From Membranipora membranacea (Eukaryota > Bryozoa > Gymnolaemata > Cheilostomatida > Membraniporidae), in the NCBI GenBank assembly GCA_914767715.1, contig OU612071.1, positions 18,040,948-18,104,947 of the forward strand: 64,000 nucleotides of DNA. The letters run 5' to 3'. The notes beneath the pieces are model-generated. The model did not search any database. It saw only the letters and a list, made by a program, of their open reading frames with translations, and had not been told where the DNA came from. Position numbers and translations under genes: made by a program. Below are positions 35,055-48,098 of this stretch, piece by piece. Within the stretch, counting starts at the first letter, position 1, and each line of letters starts with the position of its first letter.

Positions 35055-38000
35055 ATGGCAAGCAACAGTCAAGGAATTCAACAGCTTTTGGCAGCTGAGA
35101 AGTCTGCTGCAGAGAAGGTCTCAGCAGCTAGAAAACGTGAGTATACCTAGTGTATGTTTCAGAGGAAGAGAGTTTGTGCAACCTATGCATATTTTAGCAG
35201 TAGTCATCAAACATATAAGAAAATTTCAGCCTGAGAGTTGGATTATTTTGAGAGGATGATGATGATGGCATGAAACTAAAGCAAAGGATAAGTGAGAAGA
35301 ACTCACCATTAGTCCTAGTGATATACTCGATCTCATAGGGTGGTTAAGACCTTGGGAACAAAGTTGTTTGTCTCTGCTGAAAAGCCTAAAACATGTTTCT
35401 GTGCTTCGCATCCATCTCATATTAAGGAAACGAAAGTTAAATCTGATTGGCTTAAAATCGGGTTAAACAGGTCCACTTCTAAGACATTGTTATTTCGTTA
35501 ATATCCTTCTGCTACTAGCTAGAATCAAAGGTTGCAGCTGCTTCAATGCCTTGTTAGTGTTTGTAGGACCCTGACCGTTTGATACCCCATGGAAATCGAG
35601 TGACACAGTAATCTTTATATCACTCCAAGTGACCCATGAGCATGGTACAAATCTATTATAACAGTCTTTTCTCCAGACTTGATAAGTGTTATTTAGTGTT
35701 TAGGTCCTAGGCACAAACTCCCACACAGTAAGCAAGCTTTTTCAGACAGTTCATGCTTATAACTTTATTTCAGAGAAAGCCAAGAGACTGAAACAAGCTA
35801 AAGATGAGGCCGTAGCAGAGATAGAAGCCTACAGGAAGGAGAGAGAAACTCAATTCAAGAAATATGAACAGCAGGTTGGATTATTGTTTGGTCAAAGAGG
35901 GCAGGCAGTTATAGCTCTCATCTAACCAATGTGTTGGCACTAATCTGATTGGCTGTTGGGAGAGGAGACCCTGCAGCCAATCAATCCAGATACATTGACT
36001 GACCCTCACCCTCCTTTAGATAAAAGGGGGGCTGCTGTTTACCTGTTCACACAACCTGGGCCTACTTCATGCACTCATGTTTTAGGATTGTTCAGTACAT
36101 GAGTCTTAGCATGATTATGCTGGTATCTGGTATGTTGTCTGCTAAGCCTTGAGTAGTTGGAACCCTCAAGTTACTAATTGTTTGGGTAATAAACAGCTCA
36201 AGATTGGCTTCATGATCTGATATTCCATTCTGAGCTGATGGTACTAATGGAGCTTTTTGACAGTCAATGTTTCCCCGGTCACTGATCTTGGAATTCAATC
36301 ATCCACCAACCTAGTTGATAACGGAATTGCACTACTAGCAACCTGTACAATGTGAACTGCTAATAATCAAAGCTCACTTTCCCATCGCTTGATGATACTC
36401 CTAACTTTACTTGTTTCCTATTATGGACTTGTCAGCTACAAATTAAACTTACCCAGTTTGCTAGTAAGGGCTCTCCCAACTGAAACGGAATGATATTACC
36501 AGCAAACTGGGCAAAGTCAGTAGCTAAGAATTTATGCTTGAATGATCAATCGTTGACGATAGCCCTGACTCTACTTACAGACGCTGGGTAGTAAGGATGA
36601 TATGGCTATTACTATAGATAAGGACACGGCACAACAAGTGATAGCGCTCAGTCACAGAGTAAACGATAAACGAGAGGAGGCCCTCGAGTCTTTACTAGAT
36701 ATAGTGTATAACATAGACGCAACTATACATACAAACATGGAAGTGTAAGTTGTACTCATGGCACAGTAATATTAGCATCATACCCTACATGACACACTGA
36801 CATCAAGACTACACTATTATCCTGTATATTTCTGACCGTTAGAGTCAATTTAGTTTGATTACCTTACATGTTCCCGTCCCTAAATAATAAAATTTACCTT
36901 GGGTGGTCACACCAGATTTCTTGTGTTGGTACTCATACCAAGGGAATTAAATCAAACTCTATCGATCAGAGACTACATGCTATAGTATATCACGAGATCA
37001 GTGTGGCACCAAACCATACAAAATGAAAGTTTCCTAGGAATTTTAAGTTAAGTAAATCCACCGGAGAAATTTTCGCAAATCGATTCCATTTCTCTTTTTA
37101 CTTACTCGATCATAGTCTTAGGCAGGAATTTTAAAAAATCTTATTTTTCATCCAAATTTGAGCACTGAATCTTTTTTGTTTCTTGTACTGGAATGTCAAA
37201 AACACACCCGGTGAAAAATTGAATTGTGTGGATGCGATCTATGCACACCTGTTTAAATTGGATTTTTGATTTTAAAACAAAAATGTTATCACTAAAGACT
37301 TTTTAACCATATACTATAAGTCAAATATACTGTGAAGACAGTCGGCTGGAATGTATGACCTTCCCGAGAATCTTACCTTTCATAAGCCCTTTCTATTGCT
37401 ATCCAAAATCAGTAAAAAAATTTGACCAGTCTTTGCAATGCCTTTCTGAGTTCTCTATCGATTCCTGAGTTATCATAAGGATACTCTCAAAAACCTGGTA
37501 GAATTTGATCATAATTGCTTGTGTTAAAATCTCAATCGTTTTTATTATTCTAAAAATATAAACAAACAATACAATCTAACCCCAACTTAAAAAAAAAAGC
37601 TATAGAAGGTCATGTGACACAGAAAGGAACACTTATAATGTCCGACATGTGACATTGAGAGGCAAATGAATGCTTTGTCACATGACTTTTCTTCTTCATT
37701 ATTTGAAAATAGTTGTGCAGTTCTTTGACAAAAGTTGGCTGAGCTTCCATTTAAAATCGTTGCTTGCAGAACTTAGAACTATTATTCACCCCTATCAATA
37801 CAACATTGTATACAGCCTATTAAAATTTTTTTGCAAAGTATTCAAATCATGTTTCCTGATATTTCTATTGAACAACCCGATCCAAATGAAACACTGCGAT
37901 TATTGGCGACATTGCTTGTCTATTTCATTGAATTGAGTTTTTTTCAGTCCCCTTGCTCATGTGGTTTAAACATAGATTTTCATTTTTCCCGATACTGGGT

Positions 38001-39980
38001 ATTTTCTTTTGTCGCTTGGTCAGACTTATTATAATATTATTTGTTATCTACTCTTTGAACTTCCTGTTCAATGAGTAGGTAACTCCTAAATTTTGGATAG
38101 AAATGCATCAACAATAATTATATGTGATTGAGAAGGCGTTCATATAGTTGTCGTTGTGCTCTGAACGATAGATCATAGGTTTTAGCTAAGAAATATTAAT
38201 GTCAGGAGATGAGTTCAGGTTTATCCTTCAAGTTTTTCTACTCTATGACTCGGATCTACTCTGAAATTCATTGATTCATTGACTAAGGCTCAATCAGATA
38301 ATCGAATAAAATATTCGAAGTAAATTTCGAGTCATTTTGAATTTCAATTCCATAGAAGACCTTTGAGAAAAAATTATGTTTAAAGTTTGTAATTATTTCC
38401 ATTCAACTGAGCTCTGTTTGGTCCTGATTCGGGTAATTATCATGACTACATGGTATGATATTAGATCAGACTAAAACTATGGTAATCTTACATGACATCA
38501 TGTTTATTAATTTACCGAATTTTGTAATTTTGTATTGATATATCACAGTTTGGTATTAGCCAGACAAAAACTTAGCCTCGAAATATATATATACACAGGG
38601 AATATATATATATATATATATACACATATTTATTCCCTGTGTATTCGAGACCAACCAGAGTTTTTTTCAGATATTTTAATGTAACACTAGTGCCTCCAAG
38701 TCAAAATTGGTTGGGAAGATCCTGATAAATTTGATCGGATGGCATTATTCCACTGACTCTGTTACCTCTTTTTATTCAAGAATAATATGCATTATGTGTG
38801 GCAGATAATATCTTGAATTTGAATTGCCATCACTTGGTCATGTCTGATTAATGAGGAATAGAAGATGTTACTCCATTGTTTAAAAAGAGAGGGTTTAAAC
38901 TCACAATAACCTTTCTCAAGTGGGAGCTGTCTGTCTACATCTAATGGGGACACAACTCTTTGTTGCCATAATTATTCTACTCCTGTAGCTAGGGAGTTTG
39001 GGACAAACTTCCTGCTGTAGCTAATTAAACAACATCGGTTAACTGATCACATGTGATTGATGTTCAAACTTGGCACCGTGCACTCTCTTAACATGACCTC
39101 CCCCCCCCTCAGACAGATCCGGGAGAAATCTCCCGGGACAGATTATTTGACCAAATCTTAATTATTATCCATCAAATTCTATCACTCACCATCTTAGATG
39201 TACATTATCTACACAAACATCACTTTGAGCTGTCTCACCTTTCACCATCTTGGAATTAGAAAGAGCAATTTATATACCAACTCTACCTATGAAAGAAAGT
39301 TAAAACATCTGTTGAACTTCTATATGTATGACGTTTTAGTATTGCAAGGGTCAAAGCACAACATGCAAAACACGGTATGATGTTTGCCTCTGTTCCATAT
39401 CAAATAGTTCAGCGGTGAATTGCGTCAACAAACCACAGTTGGAAGGAGAGCTAGCCTAGACCTTATCTTGTTCTATTTATTCACTGTTCAATCTCAGGCT
39501 ATCAGCTTCTTAACTTCTGATAATGTTATGTTCCAACAGTCTGTTATCTTAAATATCCCATTTATCATGCTCATTGCATTATTAACTGGAATGAAATAGA
39601 CTGCCAATAAAAGTGTTAAAAAAAATTAACCCTCCATGACATCGCCACACATTAATTAGCTTTTTGATTTTAGCCTTCTCCACCACTCCTCCCATGACAC
39701 ATAGTTTTATGACATGTAAGATTGTGCTTGTACCCTCATTGACATATGTACACCATTGCATTCATGATTGGTCATTGATATGGCTATTAGACATTAGCAA
39801 TTGTGATTGCATTCTGACTCAACCTAGAACTGTATTATATTATCAAACTCGATATAAGTGGTCTCATTTCAAAGAGTGATGGCTACATTCATAGCCTTAT
39901 CTCTTGCATTGTATAATATGACAGGATATGAAATTATCTCTCATGTTTTGTCTGTCTGTTACAGGAACGGTACAGCCTAG
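35055..39980 (+). CDS. ATP6V1G: V-type proton ATPase subunit G
   Basis: Four exons join in phase to ~120 aa (human paralogues about 118): 35055-35136, 35774-35874, 36581-36744 and 39965-39980 (TAG). Subunit G is a peripheral-stalk helix of the V1 sector and pairs with subunit E. The start MASNSQGIQQLLAAEKSAAE is the family signature and is followed by a long charged helix (AKRLKQAKDEAVAEIEAYRK). The last exon encodes only about five residues (VNGTA), matching the ING-type end of vertebrate subunits, and is reached across a 3.2-kb intron. If that intron is retained, TAA follows codon GTG at once (36745), giving a nearly full-length 117-aa product. A poly(A) signal is at 40104. The acceptor of exon 4 (tctgtctgttacag) is strong. 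Confidence 0.95.
38592..38648. repeat. TA microsatellite inside a palindrome, V-ATPase G intron 3
   Basis: (TA)n with aatatatatatatacacaggg on the left and ccctgtgtatt on the right, which pair around a TA-rich centre. Confidence 0.8.
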
Positions 39981-40763
39981 AAATACACCAGCCATCTATA
40001 GAAGCTAGCCAAATACACAGCAGTCTATGAAATATAATATCAAATCACAGTGATAACCATCACCACAAGGAAAAGTCACAGCTGCCGGAGATAGTTATAT
40101 GGAAATAAAACAGCAGGAACGGCTAGGCATGCCTGTGTTAAAAGAAGCAGTTGTTTATCTTGTATGAATTTTATTTGCAATATTGTTTGATCTATCATAC
40201 TATACTGACATTTTTGCTAGCTTCACTCGGCTGACCCTCGTGAGATCTAGGTAATCACTATTTATATTGTTAAACAGCAATGTTGTCAGCGCGCAAAAGC
40301 CGATCATTTCTCAACACCACTCATTTGGCTTGTTGCAGGAAGACACGGAATGTCTATGGCGTGAAGCGGCCTGTTAAAATTCATGGTGTTAAGATGTTAG
40401 TTGGCTGTGTATAGCTTTAATGCCGACTGTACACATTAAATATTGTTTTACAGTTTGTTTATGGATGATAGATTAGATTCTGCTGAATCGTGGTACATTT
40501 CCTTCAGATTTTTCTTCTACATATTTATTTATGAATAGAAAATATTAATGTGTTAATCATGAAAAAAAATTGATATGCTGGCTTACATATACTACTCCTT
40601 AGGACCTTAGGCTAAATACCATACAGCTTGTAGAAAGTACATTAACAAAGCTCCCATGCGTAAATGTCACAACGACTTTTGGAGCTATCAATGCATGGAG
40701 ATAGCATTGGTTCAATTTTGGTTCGGTTCGTTGATTTGACTTGGGCGGCTTCATTGCGTCAAA

Positions 40764-40835
40764 GTGGCGCAGCCCAGTGGTTTTCAACAAGGGCTGTGTT
40801 GCAGGAGGCCGGGTTCAATTCTCAACTACGGTAGA
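40764..40835 (+). repeat. tRNA-like relic with box A and box B
   Basis: gtggcgcagcccagtgg resembles box A, and gccgggttcaattctca 30-40 bp later resembles box B. The anticodon arm cannot be folded convincingly, so it is a decayed tRNA or SINE head. Confidence 0.4.
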
Positions 40836-41589
40836 TCTTTTTTAAACTTTCATTCTCATGGGTAACGTAAGCATATCATTTGATTTGTGAGAGATCTTCT
40901 TCAATTGTAGTGTCAAATCGATGTATGAATATTCAGTGATAGTTCCAATTGCTGCGCTCAAAACCGTTTTTTTAGGGATATAGATGCGTCGCTAGATTGA
41001 TTTGCAATTTTGATTTAACTTTGAGCGACTCAAAAATGAGGAGTGATATATTGCTTTATTGAACACTTAGGCACAAAGGTCAACTGATATTATAAGTGAT
41101 CGATTCTACGTACATTTTGCCTTGTAACAAACCTTTCATGCACTGGAGGACTATATGAGTGTCCTGGGTAATAGGACTTGTACTGAATTTTGAATGTTAT
41201 CAGCAATCATCGCTATCTGATGATTGTTTTATGGTTATAATATTCTAAAATGCTGAGATAAGATGAAATGAACCAGTTTAAATCTGATGTGACTGTCTTT
41301 CAGCCTGGATTGGTCTTTCAGTTTGGTGTGCTTGTCTCCAGTGCTTTGAGCTTGGTTCCTTAACCCCTACGTCAGGACTCAATTGTCACAGATCAGGTCT
41401 GTACACAAGGTAAGTAGTTACAGTCTGTTTTTTTTTGCTTTTTTCAGAGGTAAACAAGTTACCTATAATTGAATTTTTTTTGCTATGTGTACACTTCTAA
41501 GAAAACGTCTATAAATAGATAAAAATAAAACTTTTTACCTTAATGTTTTCCTGGTCAGAGAATAGGAATTACTCACCTTTATCGGTGAA

Positions 41590-41803
41590 CGTTACCACAC
41601 CTACCTTACCATTGAAAACGGAAAGTTCGGCAAGGCAACTGCTTGGTTACAAGTTTTTGCCTCTTTCCACGTTTGTAGGTAGGTCGGAGGACACCTGAGG
41701 CACAGTGCCAAGTAGTCAGTAAATGGCAGCGGGACTTGAACCCAGCACCCTCAACACTTGTGTGTTTGAGGGCAGGCGCTCTAACCAGCTGAGCTACCTC
41801 CCA
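41590..41803 (-). mobile_element. tRNA-derived SINE family S1, copy 1
   Basis: The minus strand begins ggaggtagctcagctggtta (box A) and has ctgggttcaagtcccgctgcc (box B) about 55 bp later. A shared non-tRNA body follows (gcactgtgcctcaggtg, accgaac) that aligns with 51209-51420 and 53088-53262. Pol III-type promoter boxes are intact in this copy. Confidence 0.75.
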
Positions 41804-43264
41804 CTCCTGACTACTGCTGCTACCAATAAAGTGATCATCTTAATTGTTGCCATCATACAAATGTCTTCGACTGCCATGTCTTATTCCACATTACCTTGCA
41901 GAAAGAGCAGCCCGTTTGATAATGTAGCTGTCAAGATTGAATACTGCATGTTTATCCATTTTCTCTATTTAATTTGAGAATTGCTTAAAAGCCAGTAAAC
42001 TGCAAAACTGCAGTGATTTTTATGGTTACTCAGTTGGAAACCCCTGGTGATGTTGTTGTATAACATAATTACTTTACCTGGTGTTTTTAATATTTGAAAG
42101 CTCTCATGCACCCTCCTATTAGGGAGTTTCGCCAAAGTCTTCGCGCTTGCTACAACTTGTTAGAAGTTGTCCCTACATACTCAATGTGATCATAACTCCC
42201 AAAACTAAAATCAAACGTCAGTTTTTAGTAGTCTAGTAGTTCAACAGGTTTACTCACTCAATGCACAAGTCATTCTCACTACTTGTAGGTCAAACCAAGG
42301 ATGTCTTAGTAGGTTGTACCGATGTTGGTGCTGACTGAATAATGTTTCCATGAGGGATATTACCCAGTGAATATATCAAATGATTCATTAGCTTTACTGC
42401 TAAATAGTATTCTAGTGTGGGATTCCGGGTTAGGGAGTCACCACATTAACTCTCCGCTACTGATATCTGTGCTCACGAGCTCGGTGTGATGATTCTCACT
42501 CTGTGACACTGACTTATTTACATGCGATCATCATTTGATTCGATTAAACACATGACTCAAGAGCATGCCTTTTAATTCTTATCAAGTTTAACATCAAACG
42601 CAATTCAACTTAAACAATGCATGTCTTATTTCAACAAGTTATACTTTCTTGTTAATGATGCCATGCATGCTCAAATTTAATTCATTTAACTAAATTAGTT
42701 GATATAGATAATCCAACCAAATGTCATACTGTGCCATTATCAAACAATAAGGAAAGTTCTATTTCCCTATGAATATCACTAACGTACAATAAATGAAAAT
42801 ATTATGATAACAACTTGTAAAACTTTCATGTTTAAAAAAACTTACCTGTCTCCAAATGATGTTGCAAACAAAGAGAGGAGCTGCATGTCGACCAGATGGT
42901 CGCCAAACAGATCAATCATGTTTTTCCATTGGTGAACCATGCTCTTATATAGCATGGTTCCAAACACATTAAAAAACTGCTGATGCTCATCAGTAAACAA
43001 GCACAAGAACAACAACAAAACACATCTGCCCCAAGAGTGGGTTGATCGGTCCCAAGAGTGGGTACAGATATTAAAATTAGCACTTTGATTTAACTCAGCT
43101 GCCTTTGATCGATGTTCCTTTGATTCAGTTAACTTTGATCGAGGTTAAATGTCCTGTCTGTAACTAGCGTGTCCTCAAGTTGAGTTGAGTGTACTGATGC
43201 TGATATAGAAAATTCTCCTGTTTGCTCTGCAGATGTGACACTATATCGGATTCGTAGATTTAAA

Positions 43265-46200
43265 ATGGCTACTTCAAAACCAACTCCACAGATCAAGATA
43301 ATCCCTCTGACAAAGGATTCTTGCTGCGGTTACTGTTTTGCTTCTCCTGATGAGATGAAATATCCATTAGCACTTCCCTGTGGACATCCTCAGTGTAAGG
43401 AGTGTATCGAACTGGACCTGGCAATGAATTTTGATGCTCAGTGCAAAATTTGTCGGTGAGTGTACATATCATAGATCATAGTTCACCCTTTTAGGTCAAG
43501 TGTTCTGTCATGTTATTACCTGAACCGGTGGATTATCTTTGTTGTTTGAAGAATGAATCAAACTAACTGTTATTGTGGTGTGCGGCAGATTTTTTGTTTA
43601 CGTTGAAGTATCATGTTTATAATATGCCACCATCATGCTGTTTATTGAGGAACAGAAGACTGGGCTGTCCCAAAAGAGGGACGCAAGTTCCCCAAAATCC
43701 TTGTACTGAGAATGTGACACATCCTATAAAAAACTAGACTGCATCCTAGAAGTGAAGCCATGAAGGACCCCCTGAACGTGGTTGTACAGCAAGTTGCCAA
43801 AACTGAAACTGGCGCTAATCAGCCATTGACAGTGACACTTTGATCTGAGCCAATATGCCCAGAAGTGATCATTATCTTCTTACTTACATCACATCTTACT
43901 TTTGTATTCACTTCACAGGGTTACCCACAAAGATTTCACAGTAGAGACCTTGTCTGAGTTATCCAAGGAAGAAGTTGACACTGCAGTGGCTGAAATCCGA
44001 GCTGAAGAAAATCTTCCTCTTCCAAATCCAAAATGTGACATCTGTAAGACACAGCCAGATGATGCGATGGTCTGGTGTAAGGATTGCAAAAAGTGCATTT
44101 GTGACAAGCATCTGGAGGTTAGTCATAGCACAACTTATGCTCACCATAAAATAATGTAAAATCAAAACAATGAATCGGATATTTAAAAGACTAGCTTTAT
44201 TTTTCAATCTTTTTTTGATCTTGGGTTTTGATACAAACTAAAAAGGTCTCTGTAGATATAGACAGTTTTCTGAGCTCTTATTTATGCCTCAATTCGGAGC
44301 TGTCCTCTCTCCAGTTTGGTGCTTTTAACCCACACCGCATAGGAAAAACCTGCCGAAAGAGGGTTATCTTGAAAACCGCTTATGTTAGGATAAAAATGAC
44401 TTTTGATTCAGAGTCTGCACCATTGAAAACACTGCGTGATAGGGTTTCCAAATCATCGGAGGCTTGAATACTGATCAATCTTACTTTTAGTGACAAAACT
44501 CATGAAAAATTCTGCCAAATTGTCTGCAAAACAGGCAGAAAATGCTATAATTGACTATTCAAATACTAAAATTAATTCCCAAACTATGTCCACATGAGTT
44601 TTCAATGTTGCAGATTCTGAATCAAAAATAATTTTTATCCTATTATAAGCGGTTTTCAAGATAACCCTCTTTTCAGCACGTTTTTCCTATGCGGCGTGGG
44701 TAAAAAGTACCAAACTGGAGAGAGGACAACTCCGAAGTTAGGCCTAAATCGGAGCTCAGAAAATTGTCTATTGGGATAAAATAATCATAGTTGTATTGTT
44801 TTATCCTACTGCCTAAAGGGGGTGCAACCCCAATAATCTTCCTTTTACGATGTTTTCTTTTGTTTCAGGGCCATTCACAGACGTTCACAGACAACCACAA
44901 GCTTATACCAATCCAGGACTATGAGAAGGCCCCTTTGAGATACCATGTTAGAAACTGTGAGAAACATTCTGAGTTTCCTATTCTAGAAGTTTGCCAAAAT
45001 TGTGAAATGCCGTTTTGCAAGAGGTGCACAACACGAGATAACTGCTTAGTTAGGAACGGTAATTTATATTTCTTGGTTAATTTTATCTGAATCACAATGA
45101 TAAGAAAGATTTAAGCTGAAAACACACGATTATGATTTCCCTATACAATGAAGACACCTGCTGTTATCACTAGTTCGGTGGCATAGCAGCACTCACTTCT
45201 AGCCACAATTCAGCTGCAATGGTGTTTGTGCCTACCTTGCAGCTTACGAGTATGTGTCGGACATAGAGCTGTCACTATGTTGTTGGCTTTAAGTGTGCTT
45301 ATTTTTAAATGTTTCATAATCATAAAACCAATATAAAATTGGCATACAAATTTTCTCATAAACACTGGTTAAAATTAATCCAGATATAAACCACCTGTCT
45401 CAATGCATCGGGACTTGTGTGTGATATTGAAACTAAACAAAGAAAGTCTTTCAATCCATCCTTCCCGGAAACCAGGCCCAAGTGCTGTTTTGATCCTTCC
45501 TCTTTTATAGTTTATTTGACTGTGTCACTACTCATTTATTTATAGGAGATCATCAGATCAAGGCTATTGAAGATATCACTGGTGGCTACCGGGATGAGAT
45601 GTATGATCTCAGAGAAAGGCTCTACTACAAGATCAAGCGCTGCCATCAACAGGAAAAGAGGGCATGGAAGAGTCTTAGTGACCTGGAAAGCCACATAGAT
45701 GGGGTCCATCAAGACATCGACAGAATAAAGGAGCAAATGGTTAGAACTGATACTTACAAATTGATTAAGTTTAAAATTGATGATGATAAAATCTGTGCAC
45801 AACGAGACAAGTTATTTGAAAATTCATATTCATATTCAATTTCATACGTATTCATACACAACATATAGAAAAAGAACCCCTGAAAAAATGTACATTTGCT
45901 CCCCTTAAATTATTTTAAGCATTTCGCCGAATAGGATCAAATTTTGCTATGCAATTAGAAGCCAGCTAGAGAGTTTTTACCTGTTTTGAAAGTACAGAGA
46001 GATCTGGTTCAATATTTCTGTTGGTTGGATAGCTACCAGATTTAAAACTGGCTGTGACCTTCAAAGCTCAATATTGATATAAAATGTTAGATAATAGGAC
46101 CTGTTACTCATTGTTAAAGAGTACAGGGTATAGTTTAAATCAGGTATGATACATTTTGCCTGTATTTTAGTTTGCTCCTCTTGCAGTAATAAGCCTGCTG

Positions 46201-48098
46201 ATCAGTGGGGGGGGGGAAGAAGTTATTCCAAATGCAGTCAAACTGGATCACACTCGGTATAGATACAGTTGTGGCATCTCACACCAAAAATACCTTTAGG
46301 ATCGCCGTTAATTCGTAGTGAACATTTTATTGTATCTCCTAGGATAAATTCCCAGATGGTTTTTAAACCAATGTATTCAACATGGAATTTCTCAATTTTT
46401 AGAAAAATGAGATATTCACTGCTTAGATAGGATTGCATGAATGATATGATTGAGTTGTTATATCGCGTGCAATAAAATTGCAAAAAAATGTCAAACAAAC
46501 GAGAAGGTGTTCTCAGTAGAAAATTGACCAATTTTTCCTTTTTGTAGTAACCATTTTAATCATAAGCATTGATGCATAATCAGTTAGATCAGAGCAAAAT
46601 ATGGTAATTGTACCTCTCTATGATAGTGTTACAATTGTTGCTAGAAGTATGTATTTATCCTTTTTTCAGATAAAAAGAATTGAGAACGAGGCTGAAGATT
46701 TGAAAGCAAAATTTTCATCTCACCTTGATGAACAAACAGCCGATGTTAACAAGTTCTCGGATAGTGTTGCCACAGAGATAACAGTCTTCACCGATTTAAT
46801 GATGGCAGCAGAGTTTCTAGTAAACAAGGCCCATGATATGGAAGTGCTCAGAAGATATGGAGGGTTGAAGTCACAACTTGAGGAAAAAGTGGTTGATGAG
46901 CGCTTTGAATCATTTTTCGGAATCAAACGAGTGTATCTTCGTAAAGGTAGATGAGAACCTTGTTTGATAATCCTAAATCATTGGGTAAAAAGGTTTGATG
47001 AGAATATTTTCCCTTTGGTGTTATTGTGGCCACAGCCATGGTGTTTGGTAAAGCAATTGCAGCCGTGTATTGAAATCATGTGGATAGAAACTCTTTTTCT
47101 TTTAGAAAATGAAAATATTCAGCTAGGACTGCAAATGACACCCTCACCAACCAATTTGGAGCTGTTGGCAAGTGCCGAGACCAAAACACATTGTTCAGCA
47201 GCTATTATTGAGGATGATGGAACTATAACGACTGGTGTTCATGGTGCTATTGAGTCACGAGATAAAGCTTTGAGGCTCTCTAAGACATTTGAAATTAATG
47301 GGCTGGTATATGGCTTAGGAGAATTGTTTGGCGAAGGGAATAGATATCTTCGATATCTCAATGATGGAAAATTTCATGTTAGTTACTTAGCAAAAGACAA
47401 GCCTTTGGTAAATGTACTTGATCCAGTGAGTTTTGAGGGAGACCAAGAAATCCCATATGGTCAGAAACCATTGGCTGATAAGAGGGTTCCGCTTATCTCA
47501 AGCAAGACCCAAAAATGCGTAATATTTAGTCTTACAGAGGAGGGTAGGGTGAGATATCAACATATCGACAACACAACTGTGCTATTTTCTGAAGAAAAAG
47601 CTGGAAGGCTCAGCAAGTTTGTGATTGACCTATCACAGTCAACAAAAAGGTGTGTCTGGACCCTTAAAGATTTGAATAACCCAACAGGACTGACAATCAA
47701 CGGTTCAGGGCTGATACTTGTTGCATGCGGATCAACAAAAAAGTACATCGCCATGGTGGATATGAAAGGTGATTGAGGCCCACCTTTTTTGATTTCTTGA
47801 ACGGGTTATTATAATAGTGCAATGTATTGCTCAGGTTTCGGAAGAATGAGATGACATCTGGCATGGCTCATTTTTTGAATTGGTTTCATCGATCATCAGC
47901 TCACTTCTCAAATTTTTATTTGCAGTATATTTCTTAATACATGTTGAAATTCCTTATATTATAGGGAAGAAAATGGATGCTGTACTAACATGTCCTGAGT
48001 TTGAGTCTATACAATTTATCTCCAAAATGAATGCCAGAGACGGTCTGCTGGTTGTAGCTTGTGGAGAAGAAGGCGTCAAATTATTCAAATACAGTTAA
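43265..48098 (+). CDS. TRIM-like protein: RING, two B-boxes, coiled coil, C-terminal repeat domain
   Basis: Seven exons join in phase to ~615 aa: 43265-43455, 43919-44117, 44869-45058, 45546-45739, 46670-46946, 47106-47768 and 47965-48098 (TAA). The ATG at 43265 has good context (aaaATGg). RING residues 21-63 are C21/C24, C39/H41, C44/C47 and C60/C63, the pattern of C3HC4 ubiquitin ligases. Two zinc-binding B-box-like modules follow (about 103-130, CDICKTQPDDAMVWCKDC; about 155-190, CEKHSEFPILEVCQNC). Residues ~200-350 are charged and heptad-rich, a coiled coil for dimerisation. The last ~265 residues have repeated GLxLVACG / LLVVACGEEGVKLF words suggesting a beta-propeller of NHL type; this is inferred. 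Poly(A) signal at 48186. Intron 2 holds MITE 44257-44770. The substrate is unknown; invertebrate TRIM families often expand for immunity. Confidence 0.88.
43636..43869 (-). mobile_element. U2-snRNA-headed SINE-like repeat, copy 1
   Basis: The minus strand starts at 43869 with atcacttctgggcatattgg and then ctcagatcaaagtgt, closely matching the conserved 5' end of U2 snRNA (ATCGCTTCTCGGCC..TTGGCTAAGATCAAGTGT). The following ~200 bp aligns with 63604-63830. It lies in intron 1 of the TRIM-like gene, antisense. It ends near caataaacagcatgat. No clear target duplication was seen for this copy. Confidence 0.7.
44257..44770. mobile_element. MITE family A, full-length copy (~125-bp inverted repeats)
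   Basis: The left end tatagacagttttctgagct and right end gagctcagaaaattgtcta belong to inverted repeats of about 125 bp that include ctctctccagtttggt / accaaactggagagag and ccgcatagga / tcctatgcgg. The central ~250 bp is non-coding. It is inserted in intron 2 of the TRIM-like gene. Copy 6661-7088 is the same family. Confidence 0.85.

Larger units (their letters stand above)
39981..43264. other. Intergenic region between the V-ATPase G gene and the TRIM-like gene
   Basis: It holds the V-ATPase 3' UTR, a tRNA-like relic (40764-40835) and a tRNA-derived SINE copy (41590-41803). No coding exon was recognised elsewhere. The promoter of the TRIM-like gene must lie near its right end. Confidence 0.5.

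Noticed and set aside
37670-38034. Hydrophobic frames of 88 and 67 codons in V-ATPase G intron 3
   Set aside because: Phe/Leu-rich because the strand is T-rich; no splice signals in phase with the gene.
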